Shown here one piece after another: positions 6,335 to 14,070 of a stretch of DNA of 18,615 nt. The translations under genes and the position numbers were made by a program. The notes under the pieces were generated by a model. That model was not told the origin of the DNA, searched no databases, and worked only from the letters and a program-made list of their open reading frames with translations. The stretch is from DASQPR01 sp035263025 (lineage in GTDB: Bacteria > Actinomycetota > Actinomycetes > Mycobacteriales > Micromonosporaceae): positions 1-18,615 of the forward strand of contig DATFRR010000052.1 of the NCBI GenBank assembly GCA_035263025.1. Reading direction: 5' to 3'. The stretch's first letter is position 1. The number at the start of each line of letters is the position of its first letter.

Positions 6335-7729
6335 GTGGAGGCCATGAAGGTTCGGCCGCAGGTGAAAGAACGCATCATCGGCAGCGTATGGGCGGCGGCC
6401 TGGATGTGGCCGCTGATATCGCCGGCGATCGCGATCGCGGAGGGCCGGACGCCGCACGCGGTGTGGGCCGGGATCGGGTTGGCCGCGTTCGTCGGCACCT
6501 ACATCGTCGTGGTCACCAACGGGTTCGACGTCGATCGGCGCCGTGGCCGCGTGCTGCCGACCGGTCGGGATCTGCTGCTGCTCGGCATCATGACGGCGAT
6601 CGGCATCACGCTCTTCGCGACCTACGCCGACGCGCCGGACGATTGGCCGGGCCTGCTGCTCTACATCGGCGTCGCCGGCGCTGCGACGTTTCGACCGGCG
6701 ATCGCCGGCGCGTGGACGGTCAGCGTGGTGATGGTCACCGTCAGCTGGGCGATCGGCGACCGGCACGCGCCCAGCGGTGGCAGCGCGGCCCAGTTGGTGC
6801 TGGGCATGCTGATGGCCGGCGCGCTCGTCCAGGTCGTCAAGCAGATGCAGCGTTACAACCAGATGTTGCGCAACACCCGAGCCGAACTCGCCCGCAACGC
6901 GGTCGGCCAGGAACGTCTCCGGTTCGCGCGGGACCTGCACGATCTGCTCGGCCACACGATGTCGCTGATCGTGGTCAAGGCCGAGGTGGTGCGCCGTCTC
7001 GTGGAGCAGGACCCGGACCTCGCCCGGCAGGCGGCCGCGGACATCGAGGCGATCGGCCGCCGCGCGCTCGGCGAGGTACGGGAGACGGTCGACGGCTACC
7101 GAGCGCCAGATTTCACGACCTCGCTCGACAACATCCGATCGGCGCTGGCGGACGCCGGCATCGCGGTCCGCGTACGGCAGGACGGACCAGCCGTGCCGCT
7201 GGGCGTGTCGCAACTGTTCGGCTGGGTCGTACGAGAGGCGGCGACGAACGTGATCCGGCACAGCGATGCCACCTCGACCGATATCGCCGTCAGCGTCACG
7301 GCGACCGAGGCAGTGCTGGAGATCCGCGACAACGGCCACGGGCGTCGACCGGTCGCGCGGACGATCGGGACCCCGCCCGACGCAACCGGCCGCCGGGGCG
7401 GTGCCGGACTTGTCGGGCTCGCGGAACGCGTCGCCGCGGCCGGCGGCACCTTAACCGCCGACAACGCCCGCCGTGGTGGGTTCCGTGTGGTGGCAAGGGT
7501 TCCGCGCCGGCCGGCGCCAGACGCCACACCGGACCGGGTAGCGGCCGGCGCCGCACCGGACGAGGCAGTGCCGGACCAGGCAGTGCCGGACCAGGCAGCG
7601 CCGGACCACGCCACGTCCGCGGGCTCCGCACCGGATGCGTCCACGCCGCCGGTTGGCCAGCCGAGTGAGTCCACGACACTGGTCCGATCCACTCTCGGAT
7701 CACCGGTGGTCGACGGCGGCGATGCATGA
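6335..7729 (+). CDS. DesK/NarL-family membrane sensor histidine kinase with repeat-bearing C-terminal tail
   Basis: 464 aa. The N-terminus carries about five membrane segments (near 15-35, 42-60, 78-96, 105-120, 124-140, and a possible one at 152-166), with no large extracellular domain, as in DesK-like membrane-state sensors. A short coiled coil leads to the HisKA_3 H-box ARDLHDLLGH with phospho-acceptor H202. HATPase motifs are REAATNVIRHS (N-box, 300-310), DNGHG (332-336) and GAGLVGLAERV (356-366). After about residue 390 comes an unusual Ala/Pro/Asp tail containing four PDxAx repeats, absent from typical kinases. The start is uncertain: GTG 6335 or ATG 6344, and neither has ideal Shine-Dalgarno spacing. 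The stop overlaps the regulator start (ATGA), so the two are one functional pair, probably controlling the upstream ABC genes. Confidence 0.9.
   Translation: MEAMKVRPQVKERIIGSVWAAAWMWPLISPAIAIAEGRTPHAVWAGIGLAAFVGTYIVVVTNGFDVDRRRGRVLPTGRDLLLLGIMTAIGITLFATYADAPDDWPGLLLYIGVAGAATFRPAIAGAWTVSVVMVTVSWAIGDRHAPSGGSAAQLVLGMLMAGALVQVVKQMQRYNQMLRNTRAELARNAVGQERLRFARDLHDLLGHTMSLIVVKAEVVRRLVEQDPDLARQAAADIEAIGRRALGEVRETVDGYRAPDFTTSLDNIRSALADAGIAVRVRQDGPAVPLGVSQLFGWVVREAATNVIRHSDATSTDIAVSVTATEAVLEIRDNGHGRRPVARTIGTPPDATGRRGGAGLVGLAERVAAAGGTLTADNARRGGFRVVARVPRRPAPDATPDRVAAGAAPDEAVPDQAVPDQAAPDHATSAGSAPDASTPPVGQPSESTTLVRSTLGSPVVDGGDA
7556..7615 (+). repeat. Four tandem 15-bp repeats inside the kinase gene
   Basis: The unit CCGGACCAGGCAGTG occurs at 7556-7570 (with one G), 7571-7585, 7586-7600 (last T to C) and 7601-7615 (more diverged). 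The repeats keep the reading frame and encode PDEAV, PDQAV, PDQAA, PDHAT in the kinase C-terminal tail. Near-identity at DNA level suggests recent slippage expansion. Confidence 0.85.
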
Positions 7730-8331
7730 TCCGCGTGCTGCTCGCCGAGGACCAGGGCATGATGCGCGGCGCGCTGGCGCTGCTGCTCGCCCTCGAATCC
7801 GATATCGAGATCGTGGCAGACGTCGCGTCCGGCGACGCCGTGGTACCGGCCGCCATCGATGCACGACCGGACATCGCGTTGCTCGACATCGAGATGCCCG
7901 GCATGTCCGGGCTGGATGCCGCGGCAGCGCTCCGGCAGGCCGTACCGGATTGCAAGGTCCTGATGCTCACCACGTTTGGCCGACCCGGCTACCTGCGGCG
8001 CGCGATGGAGGTCGGGGCGAGTGGGTTCCTGGTCAAGGACGCACCGGTCGAGGAACTCGCGGCGGCCATCCGCAAGGTGCTGGCCGGCGAACGAGTCGTG
8101 GATCCGACGCTCGCCGCGGCGGCGCTCTCGGTCGGGCCGAATCCGCTGACCGACCGCGAACGCGAGGTGCTCGGCGTGGCAGTGGACGGCTCGACGATCG
8201 CGGACATCGCCGGACGCCTGCACCTCTCCGAGAGCACGGTGCGCAACTACCTGTCGTCGGCGATCGGAAAGACCGGTTCGCGCAACCGGATGGAGGCGAT
8301 CGCCGCCGCACGATCCCAAGGCTGGCTGTAG
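7726..8331 (+). CDS. NarL/FixJ-family response regulator (LuxR-type HTH)
   Basis: 201 aa. The receiver domain (1-120) has acidic pocket E8/D9, phospho-acceptor D54 (ALLDIEMPG), the switch Thr at T82/T83 and conserved K104 (FLVKDAP). The C-terminal LuxR helix-turn-helix spans about 138-198, with PLTDREREVLGVAVDGSTIADIAGRL and the recognition helix region LSESTVRNYLSSAIGKTGSRNR. Its ATG overlaps the kinase stop by 4 bp. By analogy with DesKR-type modules it is likely phosphorylated by the kinase encoded upstream and activates the four-gene operon or membrane-lipid genes. No binding site could be identified by eye. The gene ends in a convergent arrangement with the HAD gene, 9 bp away. Confidence 0.95.
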   Translation: MIRVLLAEDQGMMRGALALLLALESDIEIVADVASGDAVVPAAIDARPDIALLDIEMPGMSGLDAAAALRQAVPDCKVLMLTTFGRPGYLRRAMEVGASGFLVKDAPVEELAAAIRKVLAGERVVDPTLAAAALSVGPNPLTDREREVLGVAVDGSTIADIAGRLHLSESTVRNYLSSAIGKTGSRNRMEAIAAARSQGWL

Positions 8332-8334
8332 CGT

Positions 8335-8351
8335 TGCTCGCTAGCCGAGCA
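8335..8351. terminator. Compact bidirectional terminator candidate between converging genes
   Basis: TGCTCG-ctagc-CGAGCA is a 6-bp perfect stem with a 5-nt loop. It sits 3 nt past the response-regulator stop and contains the stop codon of the opposing HAD gene in its loop. There is no T-tract. Its placement exactly at the convergence point supports a terminator role for both strands. Confidence 0.45.
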
Positions 8352-9168
8352 GGTCCTCGAGGTAGGCGGCGACGCCATCGTCCACATTGGACCCGATGAC
8401 CGCGCTCGCCACCGCCAGGACGGCCTCGTGCGCGTTCGCGACGGCGATGGTGCGCCGATGCTCCCCACCCGCCGCCCACGCGAACATCGGCAAGTCGTTG
8501 GGCATGTCCCCGAAGACGATCGCGTCGTCTGGACCGAGGCCGACACTCGACGCGTACGCCGCGAGCCCGGTCGCCTTCGTTACGTCGTGCGCGGACAGTT
8601 CGACCAGGCCGTACGGCGCCGAATGGGTCGCCTCCAGGTCCCTGCCGACCGCATCGCGCACCGCGGCGGCGAGCGCGTCCGGATCCCATCCGTCCACGCG
8701 TACCAACAGCTTTACCGCCGGCGTTGAGCACAACTCGTCGAACGTGGCGGCCCGCAGGCCGTCACCGGGTGCCTCGCGCCGCAGCGGATAGTGCGACTCC
8801 AAGAGCATCCGCCGGCTGTCGTCGACCTCGGTGGCGAACGCGACGCCCGCCACCGAGGCGCGAATGCGCTCGAACGCGGAGCGAACCGTATCCAGCGGAA
8901 TGGTCCGCGACTCAAGTACGGCGTCGAGAGCCGGTTCGTAGATGACCGCGCCGTTCGCGCACACCGCGGGATAGGGCTCGACGAGGCACGGGTAGATCCG
9001 AGACAGCCAACGGACCGGGCGACCAGTTACCAGCACCACCAATGACCCGGCGGCGGTCGCCGAGGCGAGCGCGCGAGCCGATCGAGCAGAGATCAGACCG
9101 TCCGGTCGGGCAAGCGTGCCGTCGAGATCCGTCGCGATGAGCCGAGGCAGGCCGGTCGATCCGATCAC
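8341..9168 (-). CDS. HAD-superfamily hydrolase, Cof type (downstream paralogue)
   Basis: 275 aa cytoplasmic phosphatase of the Cof/YbiV-like (subfamily IIB) group with a large C2 cap. Motif I DLDGT has nucleophile D14 and acid D16. Motif II Thr is T48 (VTGR), motif III Lys is K198 (VTKATGL), and motif IV GDMPND has metal ligands D221 and D225. Substrates in this family are sugar phosphates, nucleotide phosphates or FMN; none can be assigned. The GTG start at 9168 overlaps the stop of the upstream HAD gene (GTGA), so translation is coupled. An open frame continues upstream to 9564 but runs antisense-frame through the other HAD gene and lacks family similarity. It resembles its neighbour over the whole length, in particular GDMPNDLPxFAWA, so the pair arose by duplication. 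Confidence 0.9.
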   Translation of the reverse strand: MIGSTGLPRLIATDLDGTLARPDGLISARSARALASATAAGSLVVLVTGRPVRWLSRIYPCLVEPYPAVCANGAVIYEPALDAVLESRTIPLDTVRSAFERIRASVAGVAFATEVDDSRRMLLESHYPLRREAPGDGLRAATFDELCSTPAVKLLVRVDGWDPDALAAAVRDAVGRDLEATHSAPYGLVELSAHDVTKATGLAAYASSVGLGPDDAIVFGDMPNDLPMFAWAAGGEHRRTIAVANAHEAVLAVASAVIGSNVDDGVAAYLEDLLG

Positions 9169-10040
9169 GCTTGCGACAATATCTGTTCGAGATATACCGC
9201 CACGCCGTCCTCGTCGTTCGCGAGCGTGACCTCGTCGGCGGCGGCCAGCACGTCGGGGTGCGCGTTCGCGACCGCGACGCGTCGTCCGGCCCAGGCGAAG
9301 GCCGGCAGGTCGTTGGGCATGTCGCCGAACACGAGCGCCTCGGCGGGGTCGACGCCGAGTTCCGTGGCGACCAACGCCAGGCCGGTCCCCTTCGTCACGC
9401 CGGGTGGGCAGATCTCGATGTAGCCGAGACCGGCCTGCGTCATCTCGACGGTGCCCGGTCCGATCACGGTACGCGCGAGGGCAAGCAAGTCGTCGGGCTG
9501 ATACGTGTCGGAGTGCGCGAACGCCTTCACGGCCGGCGCGGAGAGTGCCTCGGCACGCGTACACGGGTGCACCAACTCGGCGAACCGCCAGGCCGGATGA
9601 CGCTCACCGAGCAGGTACGCGTCCGGGGCATTGACCGGCTCGACGAGCACCGAGAGTGGACCGGCGTGCTCCTCGATCGCGGCAATCACCTCGGCGACGA
9701 TCGCGCAGGGCAGCGAGTCGGAGAACATCGTGACCGGATGCGGCCCGGTGGTCAGGTCGACGACGTGTGCGCCCTGCGCGAGCACGAGGTAGTCGGCGAC
9801 CGGTAGATCCCGCCGACTCAGCTCCAGCAGCCGAGGGCCACGGCCGGTGATGCCGACGATCGGGACACCGGCCGACTTCATACGCGCGAATGCGGCGAAC
9901 GTACGCCCGGACACGGTGTCGTCGGAGCGGACCACCGTACCGTCGAGATCCGTCGCGACCAGACCGGGCATGGCGACCGACGGTGCCGCGGCACGGCGTG
10001 GGGCGTACCCCGACTCGGGGCGTATCGCCGTATTCGTCAC
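9165..10040 (-). CDS. HAD-superfamily hydrolase, Cof type (upstream paralogue)
   Basis: 291 aa. Motif I is D31-L-D33-G-T, motif II is in GITGRG, motif III is K217 (VTKGTGL) and motif IV is GDMPND (D240, D244), so all catalytic residues are present. The cap region between them defines a Cof-type phosphatase of unknown substrate. The GTG at 10040 is chosen because GGAGGT lies 5 nt upstream, the clearest Shine-Dalgarno in the window. This adds about 23 residues before the core; an internal ATG at residue 24 would start just at the HAD fold. The gene begins the two-HAD operon and lies downstream of serS on the same strand, with about 210 bp between. An inverted repeat overlaps the ribosome-binding site and brackets a -10-like hexamer, so expression may be regulated. 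Confidence 0.9.
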   Translation of the reverse strand: MTNTAIRPESGYAPRRAAAPSVAMPGLVATDLDGTVVRSDDTVSGRTFAAFARMKSAGVPIVGITGRGPRLLELSRRDLPVADYLVLAQGAHVVDLTTGPHPVTMFSDSLPCAIVAEVIAAIEEHAGPLSVLVEPVNAPDAYLLGERHPAWRFAELVHPCTRAEALSAPAVKAFAHSDTYQPDDLLALARTVIGPGTVEMTQAGLGYIEICPPGVTKGTGLALVATELGVDPAEALVFGDMPNDLPAFAWAGRRVAVANAHPDVLAAADEVTLANDEDGVAVYLEQILSQA

Positions 10041-10049
10041 CTTGTACCT

Positions 10050-10082
10050 CCAGGTCGGGTCGACAACGCTACTCCGACCTGG
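10050..10082 (-). promoter_or_regulatory. Inverted repeat bracketing a -10 hexamer upstream of the HAD operon
   Basis: CCAGGTCGG (10050-10058) and CCGACCTGG (10074-10082) are a perfect 9-bp inverted repeat with a 15-nt spacer. The spacer contains TAGCGT on the minus strand (10066-10071), a good -10 hexamer. The gene-proximal arm overlaps the first two bases of the Shine-Dalgarno (10046-10051). It could be a repressor operator over the promoter, or, if transcription starts farther upstream, an RNA hairpin hiding the ribosome-binding site. No convincing -35 hexamer was found. Confidence 0.5.
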
Positions 10083-10252
10083 GCAAATGCTGGGGCAGAT
10101 CAAACAACCGTCAGGCGAACACTGACCGAAGGTCTCATGCGATATGTGCAGGTCACGGCCCCGAGACCGGTTCGTTCCCAGCCGGCGCGACGCCGCGCAG
10201 ATCCAGGCGTGACTTCCGCCACGATCAGCGCGATGGCTCGACAGCCGTCAAC

Positions 10253-11509
10253 TCAACGCGGCTCCAGGACGTCCCGACCGCCTACGTACGGCTGGAGTGC
10301 CTTCGGCACCCGTACCGAACCATCCGGCTGTTGGTGGTTCTCCAGGATGGCCACGATCCATCTGGTCGTGGCGAGCGTTCCGTTCAAAGTGGCCGCCGTC
10401 TGCGGCCGACCGTCGCCGTCGCGGTACCGGATGTTCAACCGCCGGGCCTGGAACGTGGTGCAGTTCGATGTGGAGGTGAGCTCGCGGTAGCGGCCCTGCG
10501 ACGGCACCCACGCTTCGCAGTCGAATTTGCGTGCCGCCGACGAGCCGAGATCACCGGCCGCCACGTCGATCACGCGATAGGGCACGTCGACCTTCGCGAG
10601 CATCTCCTCTTCCCAGGCCAGCAGGCGCTCGTGTTCGTCTTGCGCCACCTCCGGCCGGCAGAACGAGAACATCTCCACCTTGTCGAACTGATGCACTCGG
10701 ATGATGCCGCGCGTGTCCTTGCCGTAGCTGCCCGCTTCGCGGCGGAAGCACGACGACCATCCGGCGTAGCGTCGCGGCTCGTCGAGGTCGAGGATCTCGT
10801 TGGCGTGGTACGCCGCCATCGGCACCTCGCTCGTACCCACCAGATAAAGGTCGTCCGCTTCGAGTCGGTAGACCTCCGAGGCGTGCTCGCCAAGGAACCC
10901 AGTGCCCTCCATCGACTCCGGCTTCACCAGCACCGGCACGATCATCGGGGTGAACCCGACGTCGACCGCGTGGCTCAACGCGAGTTGCCGCAGACCAAGC
11001 TCGAGCAGCGCGCCGACGCCGGTCAAGAAGTAGAAGCGGCTGCCCGACACCTTGGCGCCCCGATCCATGTCGATCATTTGCAGGTGCTCGGCCAGCTCGA
11101 GGTGGTCGCGCGGAGCGTCGATCTCGGGACGTTCACCGACTTCGCGCAGCACGACGTAGTCGTCCTCGCCACCGACGGGTACGCCCTCGATCACGACGTT
11201 CGGAATCGCGTAGTGAGCCGCGCGCAACGTGGCCTCCGCGTCGGTGACCCCGGCCTCCGCGGTCTTGACGCGTGCGGACAGATCCTTGGTCTGCGCGATC
11301 AGGGCGTCGCGTTCCGCGCCCTTCGCGGCCGGCATCCGCTTGCCCAACTGCTTTTGCTCGGCACGCAGCACCTCGAACGTCGCGATCATCGCCCGCCGGG
11401 CCTCGTCCGCGGCGAGCAACTCGTCGACCAGCGCCTCGGACTCGCCGCGAGCGCGTTGGCTCGCGCGGACCCGATCCGGGTCGTCCCGAAGCAGCCGGAG
11501 GTCAATCAT
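10253..11509 (-). CDS. serS: Seryl-tRNA synthetase
   Basis: 418 aa, the usual length for bacterial SerRS, which charges tRNA-Ser (and tRNA-Sec where present). Residues 1-105 contain the long antiparallel coiled-coil arm that contacts the tRNA variable arm. The class II core has the TSE serine-binding motif (226-228), motif 2 beginning FRREAGSYGKDTRGIIRVHQ (255-274) and motif 3 NGTLATTRWIVAILENHQ (376-393) with the invariant Arg. TSTSNCTTFQARR (about 345-357) completes the active site. The start is ATG 11509, where the family begins with MIDLRLLRDDP. No Shine-Dalgarno is seen. TACGCT 8 nt upstream suggests a leaderless message, and there is no room for a T-box leader. It lies between the HAD pair and a membrane-protein gene, all on the minus strand. 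Confidence 0.98.
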   Translation of the reverse strand: MIDLRLLRDDPDRVRASQRARGESEALVDELLAADEARRAMIATFEVLRAEQKQLGKRMPAAKGAERDALIAQTKDLSARVKTAEAGVTDAEATLRAAHYAIPNVVIEGVPVGGEDDYVVLREVGERPEIDAPRDHLELAEHLQMIDMDRGAKVSGSRFYFLTGVGALLELGLRQLALSHAVDVGFTPMIVPVLVKPESMEGTGFLGEHASEVYRLEADDLYLVGTSEVPMAAYHANEILDLDEPRRYAGWSSCFRREAGSYGKDTRGIIRVHQFDKVEMFSFCRPEVAQDEHERLLAWEEEMLAKVDVPYRVIDVAAGDLGSSAARKFDCEAWVPSQGRYRELTSTSNCTTFQARRLNIRYRDGDGRPQTAATLNGTLATTRWIVAILENHQQPDGSVRVPKALQPYVGGRDVLEPR

Positions 11510-11517
11510 GACTGGTG

Positions 11518-11523
11518 AGCGTA
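11518..11523 (-). promoter_or_regulatory. -10 element, leaderless start of serS
   Basis: TACGCT (minus strand) ends 8 nt before the serS ATG. The same hexamer precedes pheA. No good -35 was found. Confidence 0.45.
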
Positions 11524-11607
11524 CCGGGTGGGTCCGCGTCCATCACGCCGATATCGCCCGGTCTCGATCAGGCGGACACGGATCGGGCACTGCGGATGGG
11601 CAGGTGA

Positions 11608-12531
11608 CTAGCGCCGGTACTGCTCGTTGCCGAGCGGTCTCACGTACGCGCTGTGATCGGCCTCTGGGTGCCCCGTTGGCGGGTCGATCGACGCCTCCGG
11701 CAGTGCTTCGACCATCTCAACGTGCAGTGCGTCGACGGACAGTGTGCCAATTGGTGCGGGTGAGGTGGGCGGCGCCGCGTTCGCGGAATGCCGGCCGACC
11801 GCCTCGGCCGCCTGGGTCGAACTGACATCGCTCGGGGTGCCGTCGGTGGAACCGGCGGTGTCGACGATCTCGACATCTGGCGCCGCCGGCACGGGCGGTG
11901 CGGGCATCACGTTGCCCCCGACCGCGCACACCATCGCGGCGGCGAGGACAACGAGCGCAGTGACCGCGCAGAACATGCCGGGCTGTCGCGTGACCAGCAA
12001 CTCGCTCGCATCGCCGAACTGCGCCGATGCCGCGACCTCGGCGGATACCAGCATCTTCGGATGGCGGACCAGCGGGAGGATCGCGACGAATTGCACCACC
12101 AGCGCGCCGACGGTCGCGCCGAACAGCGGCTGCCGGACGCGCGGCGGCGCGAAAACGGTCGCGCCCGCCAATGACAGCACGATCGTCCACATGACGTAGT
12201 ACGTCAGCACGAGGGCCGTCGATCCGCCGTCGATGCCGATCGGCACGTCCTGGCTGTGATCCACCCTGGCGGCGCCAACGCTGGCCCATGGTGCAGACTG
12301 CGACACCACCAGAAGCACGAACGCGGCCAGCAGGCCGGCGGCCGCGGAGCGCTGGCCGTGCACGTCCAGATATCGACGCCAGTCCCGGCTGATTTGGACG
12401 AATGTGTCCGTCCAACGACCGCCGTCATCGCGGGCGGCCGTCACCTCGTCAAGCGGTCGCCACGCGGCGGCCTCCTCGCGCTCGGCCTCGCCGCGCCTCC
12501 CCGCTGAATCCATGGCGGCATCATGGCACAC
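11608..12531 (-). CDS. Uncharacterised four-TM membrane protein with Pro/Ala-rich tail
   Basis: 307 aa; I do not recognise the family. The N-terminal 60 residues are charged and soluble. Hydrophobic segments lie at about 62-82, 104-127, 135-156 and 184-206. A polar loop of about 20 residues (HSQDVPIGIDGG) separates the first two segments, and another of about 27 residues lies between the third and fourth. The C-terminal 100 residues are acidic, Pro/Ala/Ser-rich and probably disordered. Both termini are expected on the cytoplasmic side if there are four segments. The start is either GTG 12531 or ATG 12513 (MDSAGRRGE); neither has a clear Shine-Dalgarno. It lies between pheA and serS. The stop is 98 bp before serS. 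No catalytic motif was seen. Confidence 0.7.
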   Translation of the reverse strand: MCHDAAMDSAGRRGEAEREEAAAWRPLDEVTAARDDGGRWTDTFVQISRDWRRYLDVHGQRSAAAGLLAAFVLLVVSQSAPWASVGAARVDHSQDVPIGIDGGSTALVLTYYVMWTIVLSLAGATVFAPPRVRQPLFGATVGALVVQFVAILPLVRHPKMLVSAEVAASAQFGDASELLVTRQPGMFCAVTALVVLAAAMVCAVGGNVMPAPPVPAAPDVEIVDTAGSTDGTPSDVSSTQAAEAVGRHSANAAPPTSPAPIGTLSVDALHVEMVEALPEASIDPPTGHPEADHSAYVRPLGNEQYRR

Positions 12532-12587
12532 CCGCCATCGTCACGTCAGGGATGCGGATTGTGATCGTCGCAGATCGTAGGGTGTGG

Positions 12588-13541
12588 CTACGCCCGATTG
12601 CCGCTGCGGACCCGGGCCAGCCAAACGTCCGCGGCGGCGAAGTCCACCTCGTCCGTGCCGGGCGGCCGCGACGGTGGCGGCGCCGCGTCGTCATCGGCCG
12701 GCACCCGTGGGTACGACCCGAGGAACCGTACGTCGGCGCAGATCCGCCACAGCCCCCGCAGCGCCTCGCCCAGCCGGACGTCCGCGACGTGTCCCGTGCA
12801 GTCGAGGAAGAACACGTAGCGGCCGAGCCCTTCGCCGGTCGGGCGCGACTCGATCCGGGTCAGGTTCACTCCCCGGACGGCCAGCTCGGTCAGCACAGCC
12901 AGCAGCGCGCCGACCCGGTCGTGCGCGATGAAGAGGGCAAGTGACGTGATGTCGTCGCCGGTCGGCTCGGGCGGCGGTGCCGGCCGGCTCACGAGCACGA
13001 AGCGAGTCACCGCGTTCGGATGGTCGCCGATCTGGTCGGCGAGCACTGCGAGACGGTGCCGACTGGCACCGACCGGCGCGCAGATCGCCGCCGGCGACTG
13101 GCCAGCGACGACGGATTCCGCGGCGGCCGCGTTCGACAACGCATCCACGACGGGGGCGTCCGGGAGGTTGCGGCGCAGCCAGTCGCGGCATTGCGCAGCC
13201 GCTTGTGGATGCGCAGCCACGGACGCGATGTCGTCGAGCTTCGTACCATTGCGCGCGACGAGCACGAAGTTCACCGGCAGCACGACTTCCCGTGTGATCA
13301 CCAGCGGCTCGCCCTCGACCAGCTCGTCGAGCGTCACGCCGACCTGGCCGCCGATCGAGTTCTCCAGCGGCACGAGCGCCGCGTCAGCGTCGCCGCAGCG
13401 CACCGCGTCGAACGCCTCCGGCACGCTGCGCGCCGGCACACGGGTGCCGCGCTCGGCCGCCGGAATTGTTCGCAGCGCCTGCTCCGCAAAGGTGCCCTCG
13501 GGACCGAGGAACACGAAACGAGTCGGCGGGACTCCTGGCAT
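12588..13541 (-). CDS. pheA: Prephenate dehydratase
   Basis: 317 aa monofunctional enzyme converting prephenate to phenylpyruvate in phenylalanine synthesis. The catalytic domain starts with FLGPEGTF (12-19) and contains SIGGQV and the signature NAVTRF, with T179-R180-F181 carrying the catalytic Thr. The C-terminal ACT regulatory domain has GALL (211-214) and LTRIESRPT (ESRP at 231-234), which bind phenylalanine for feedback control. After residue 280 there is a Pro/Asp-rich linker and a short tail ending ADVWLARVRSGNRA, longer than in minimal enzymes. The ATG at 13541 is preferred over in-frame starts up to 13619, which would overlap the preceding gene. It begins 4 bp after the stop codon of the PAS-like gene. 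TACGCT 6 nt upstream suggests that it also has its own leaderless promoter. Confidence 0.96.
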   Translation of the reverse strand: MPGVPPTRFVFLGPEGTFAEQALRTIPAAERGTRVPARSVPEAFDAVRCGDADAALVPLENSIGGQVGVTLDELVEGEPLVITREVVLPVNFVLVARNGTKLDDIASVAAHPQAAAQCRDWLRRNLPDAPVVDALSNAAAAESVVAGQSPAAICAPVGASRHRLAVLADQIGDHPNAVTRFVLVSRPAPPPEPTGDDITSLALFIAHDRVGALLAVLTELAVRGVNLTRIESRPTGEGLGRYVFFLDCTGHVADVRLGEALRGLWRICADVRFLGSYPRVPADDDAAPPPSRPPGTDEVDFAAADVWLARVRSGNRA

Positions 13542-13545
13542 CCCC

Positions 13546-14004
13546 TCAGCGTACGGTGCAGAAGAAGGTGAGCGATCCGACAACCGCGTCACCGTCCACC
13601 AGCGGCGTGGCCACCGCATCGACGGTGCTGATGTCGTCGCCCAGCCGCACCCGGAGCAGACCGCGCGCCAGGCGTTCGGACAGCAACGCCTGTATCGACG
13701 GGATCTTCATTCGCTCGGTGTCTGGCAGCGGGCTCGCCGCGGCGGTGAAGTCGACCAACGGCAAGATCCCGTCATGGAGACAGAGCCCGGTGGCCGACTG
13801 CGGATCTGCGAATCCGAACAGCTCACACGCGGCGACCGACACCGCCGCGATCACCGCGTGGTCGTCGATGACGAGACTCGGCTCGGCGGCCCGGTCGACA
13901 GCGTCGGCCCAGTGATTGACCGTCGTGTCGGCGAGCGGCCCGATCGCCATCTCGTACGCCGGGCCGGCGAACCGCTCCGACACGGACATCTCAAGGTGGG
14001 CCAC
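13546..14004 (-). CDS. PAS-like sensory domain protein
   Basis: 152 aa soluble protein with what looks like a single PAS fold: PSLVIDDHAVIAAVSVAACELFGFADPQSATGLCLHD resembles a PAS core with its N-A-A helix region, and RLGDDISTVDAVATPLVDGDAVVGSLTFFCTV resembles the terminal beta strands. There is no output domain, so it may act through a partner protein or bind a ligand. The start is uncertain. GTG 14004 has GAAGG 5 nt upstream and is preferred; ATG 13989 (MSVSERFAG) is an alternative, and a start at 14046 seems too long. A good sigma-70-like promoter lies at 14071-14099. pheA starts 4 bp past the stop, so the two may be co-transcribed. A role in controlling phenylalanine synthesis is only a guess. 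Confidence 0.7.
   Translation of the reverse strand: MAHLEMSVSERFAGPAYEMAIGPLADTTVNHWADAVDRAAEPSLVIDDHAVIAAVSVAACELFGFADPQSATGLCLHDGILPLVDFTAAASPLPDTERMKIPSIQALLSERLARGLLRVRLGDDISTVDAVATPLVDGDAVVGSLTFFCTVR
13548..13553 (-). promoter_or_regulatory. Possible internal -10 element for pheA
   Basis: TACGCT spans the last codons and stop of the PAS-like gene and ends 6 nt before the pheA ATG. It is identical to the serS hexamer. The GAGGGG directly adjoining the ATG is too close to act as a normal ribosome-binding site, which favours a leaderless start. Confidence 0.4.
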
Positions 14005-14070
14005 GTGCACCTTCTTTCCCGTCACACCGCGTCGCGGCCCCGTCACAGCGCTCGGTGTCGGCTGCCCGCG

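Noticed and set aside
5192..7339. 715-codon open frame on the minus strand opposite the ABC permease and kinase genes
   Set aside because: It is rich in Arg, His and Asp without any domain, and lies antisense to well-recognised genes. Long antisense frames are expected in GC-rich DNA.
7556..7615. CRISPR-like array
   Set aside because: The 15-bp copies are contiguous without spacers and stay in frame within a kinase gene.
5995..7668. 557-codon plus-strand frame overlapping the permease and kinase
   Set aside because: Arg/Gly-rich out-of-frame translation of the kinase gene, with no motif.
9169..9564. N-terminal extension of the downstream HAD protein
   Set aside because: It lies entirely within the other HAD gene, in another frame. 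The GTGA overlap gives a natural start at 9168.
10083..10252. tRNA or other RNA gene between serS and the HAD operon
   Set aside because: No cloverleaf or T-loop motif was found on either strand. Apart from the inverted repeat at 10050-10082 I see nothing supportable here.
11510..11607. T-box riboswitch upstream of serS
   Set aside because: Only 98 bp separate the genes, no T-box core was seen, and a -10-like hexamer is 8 nt from the start codon.
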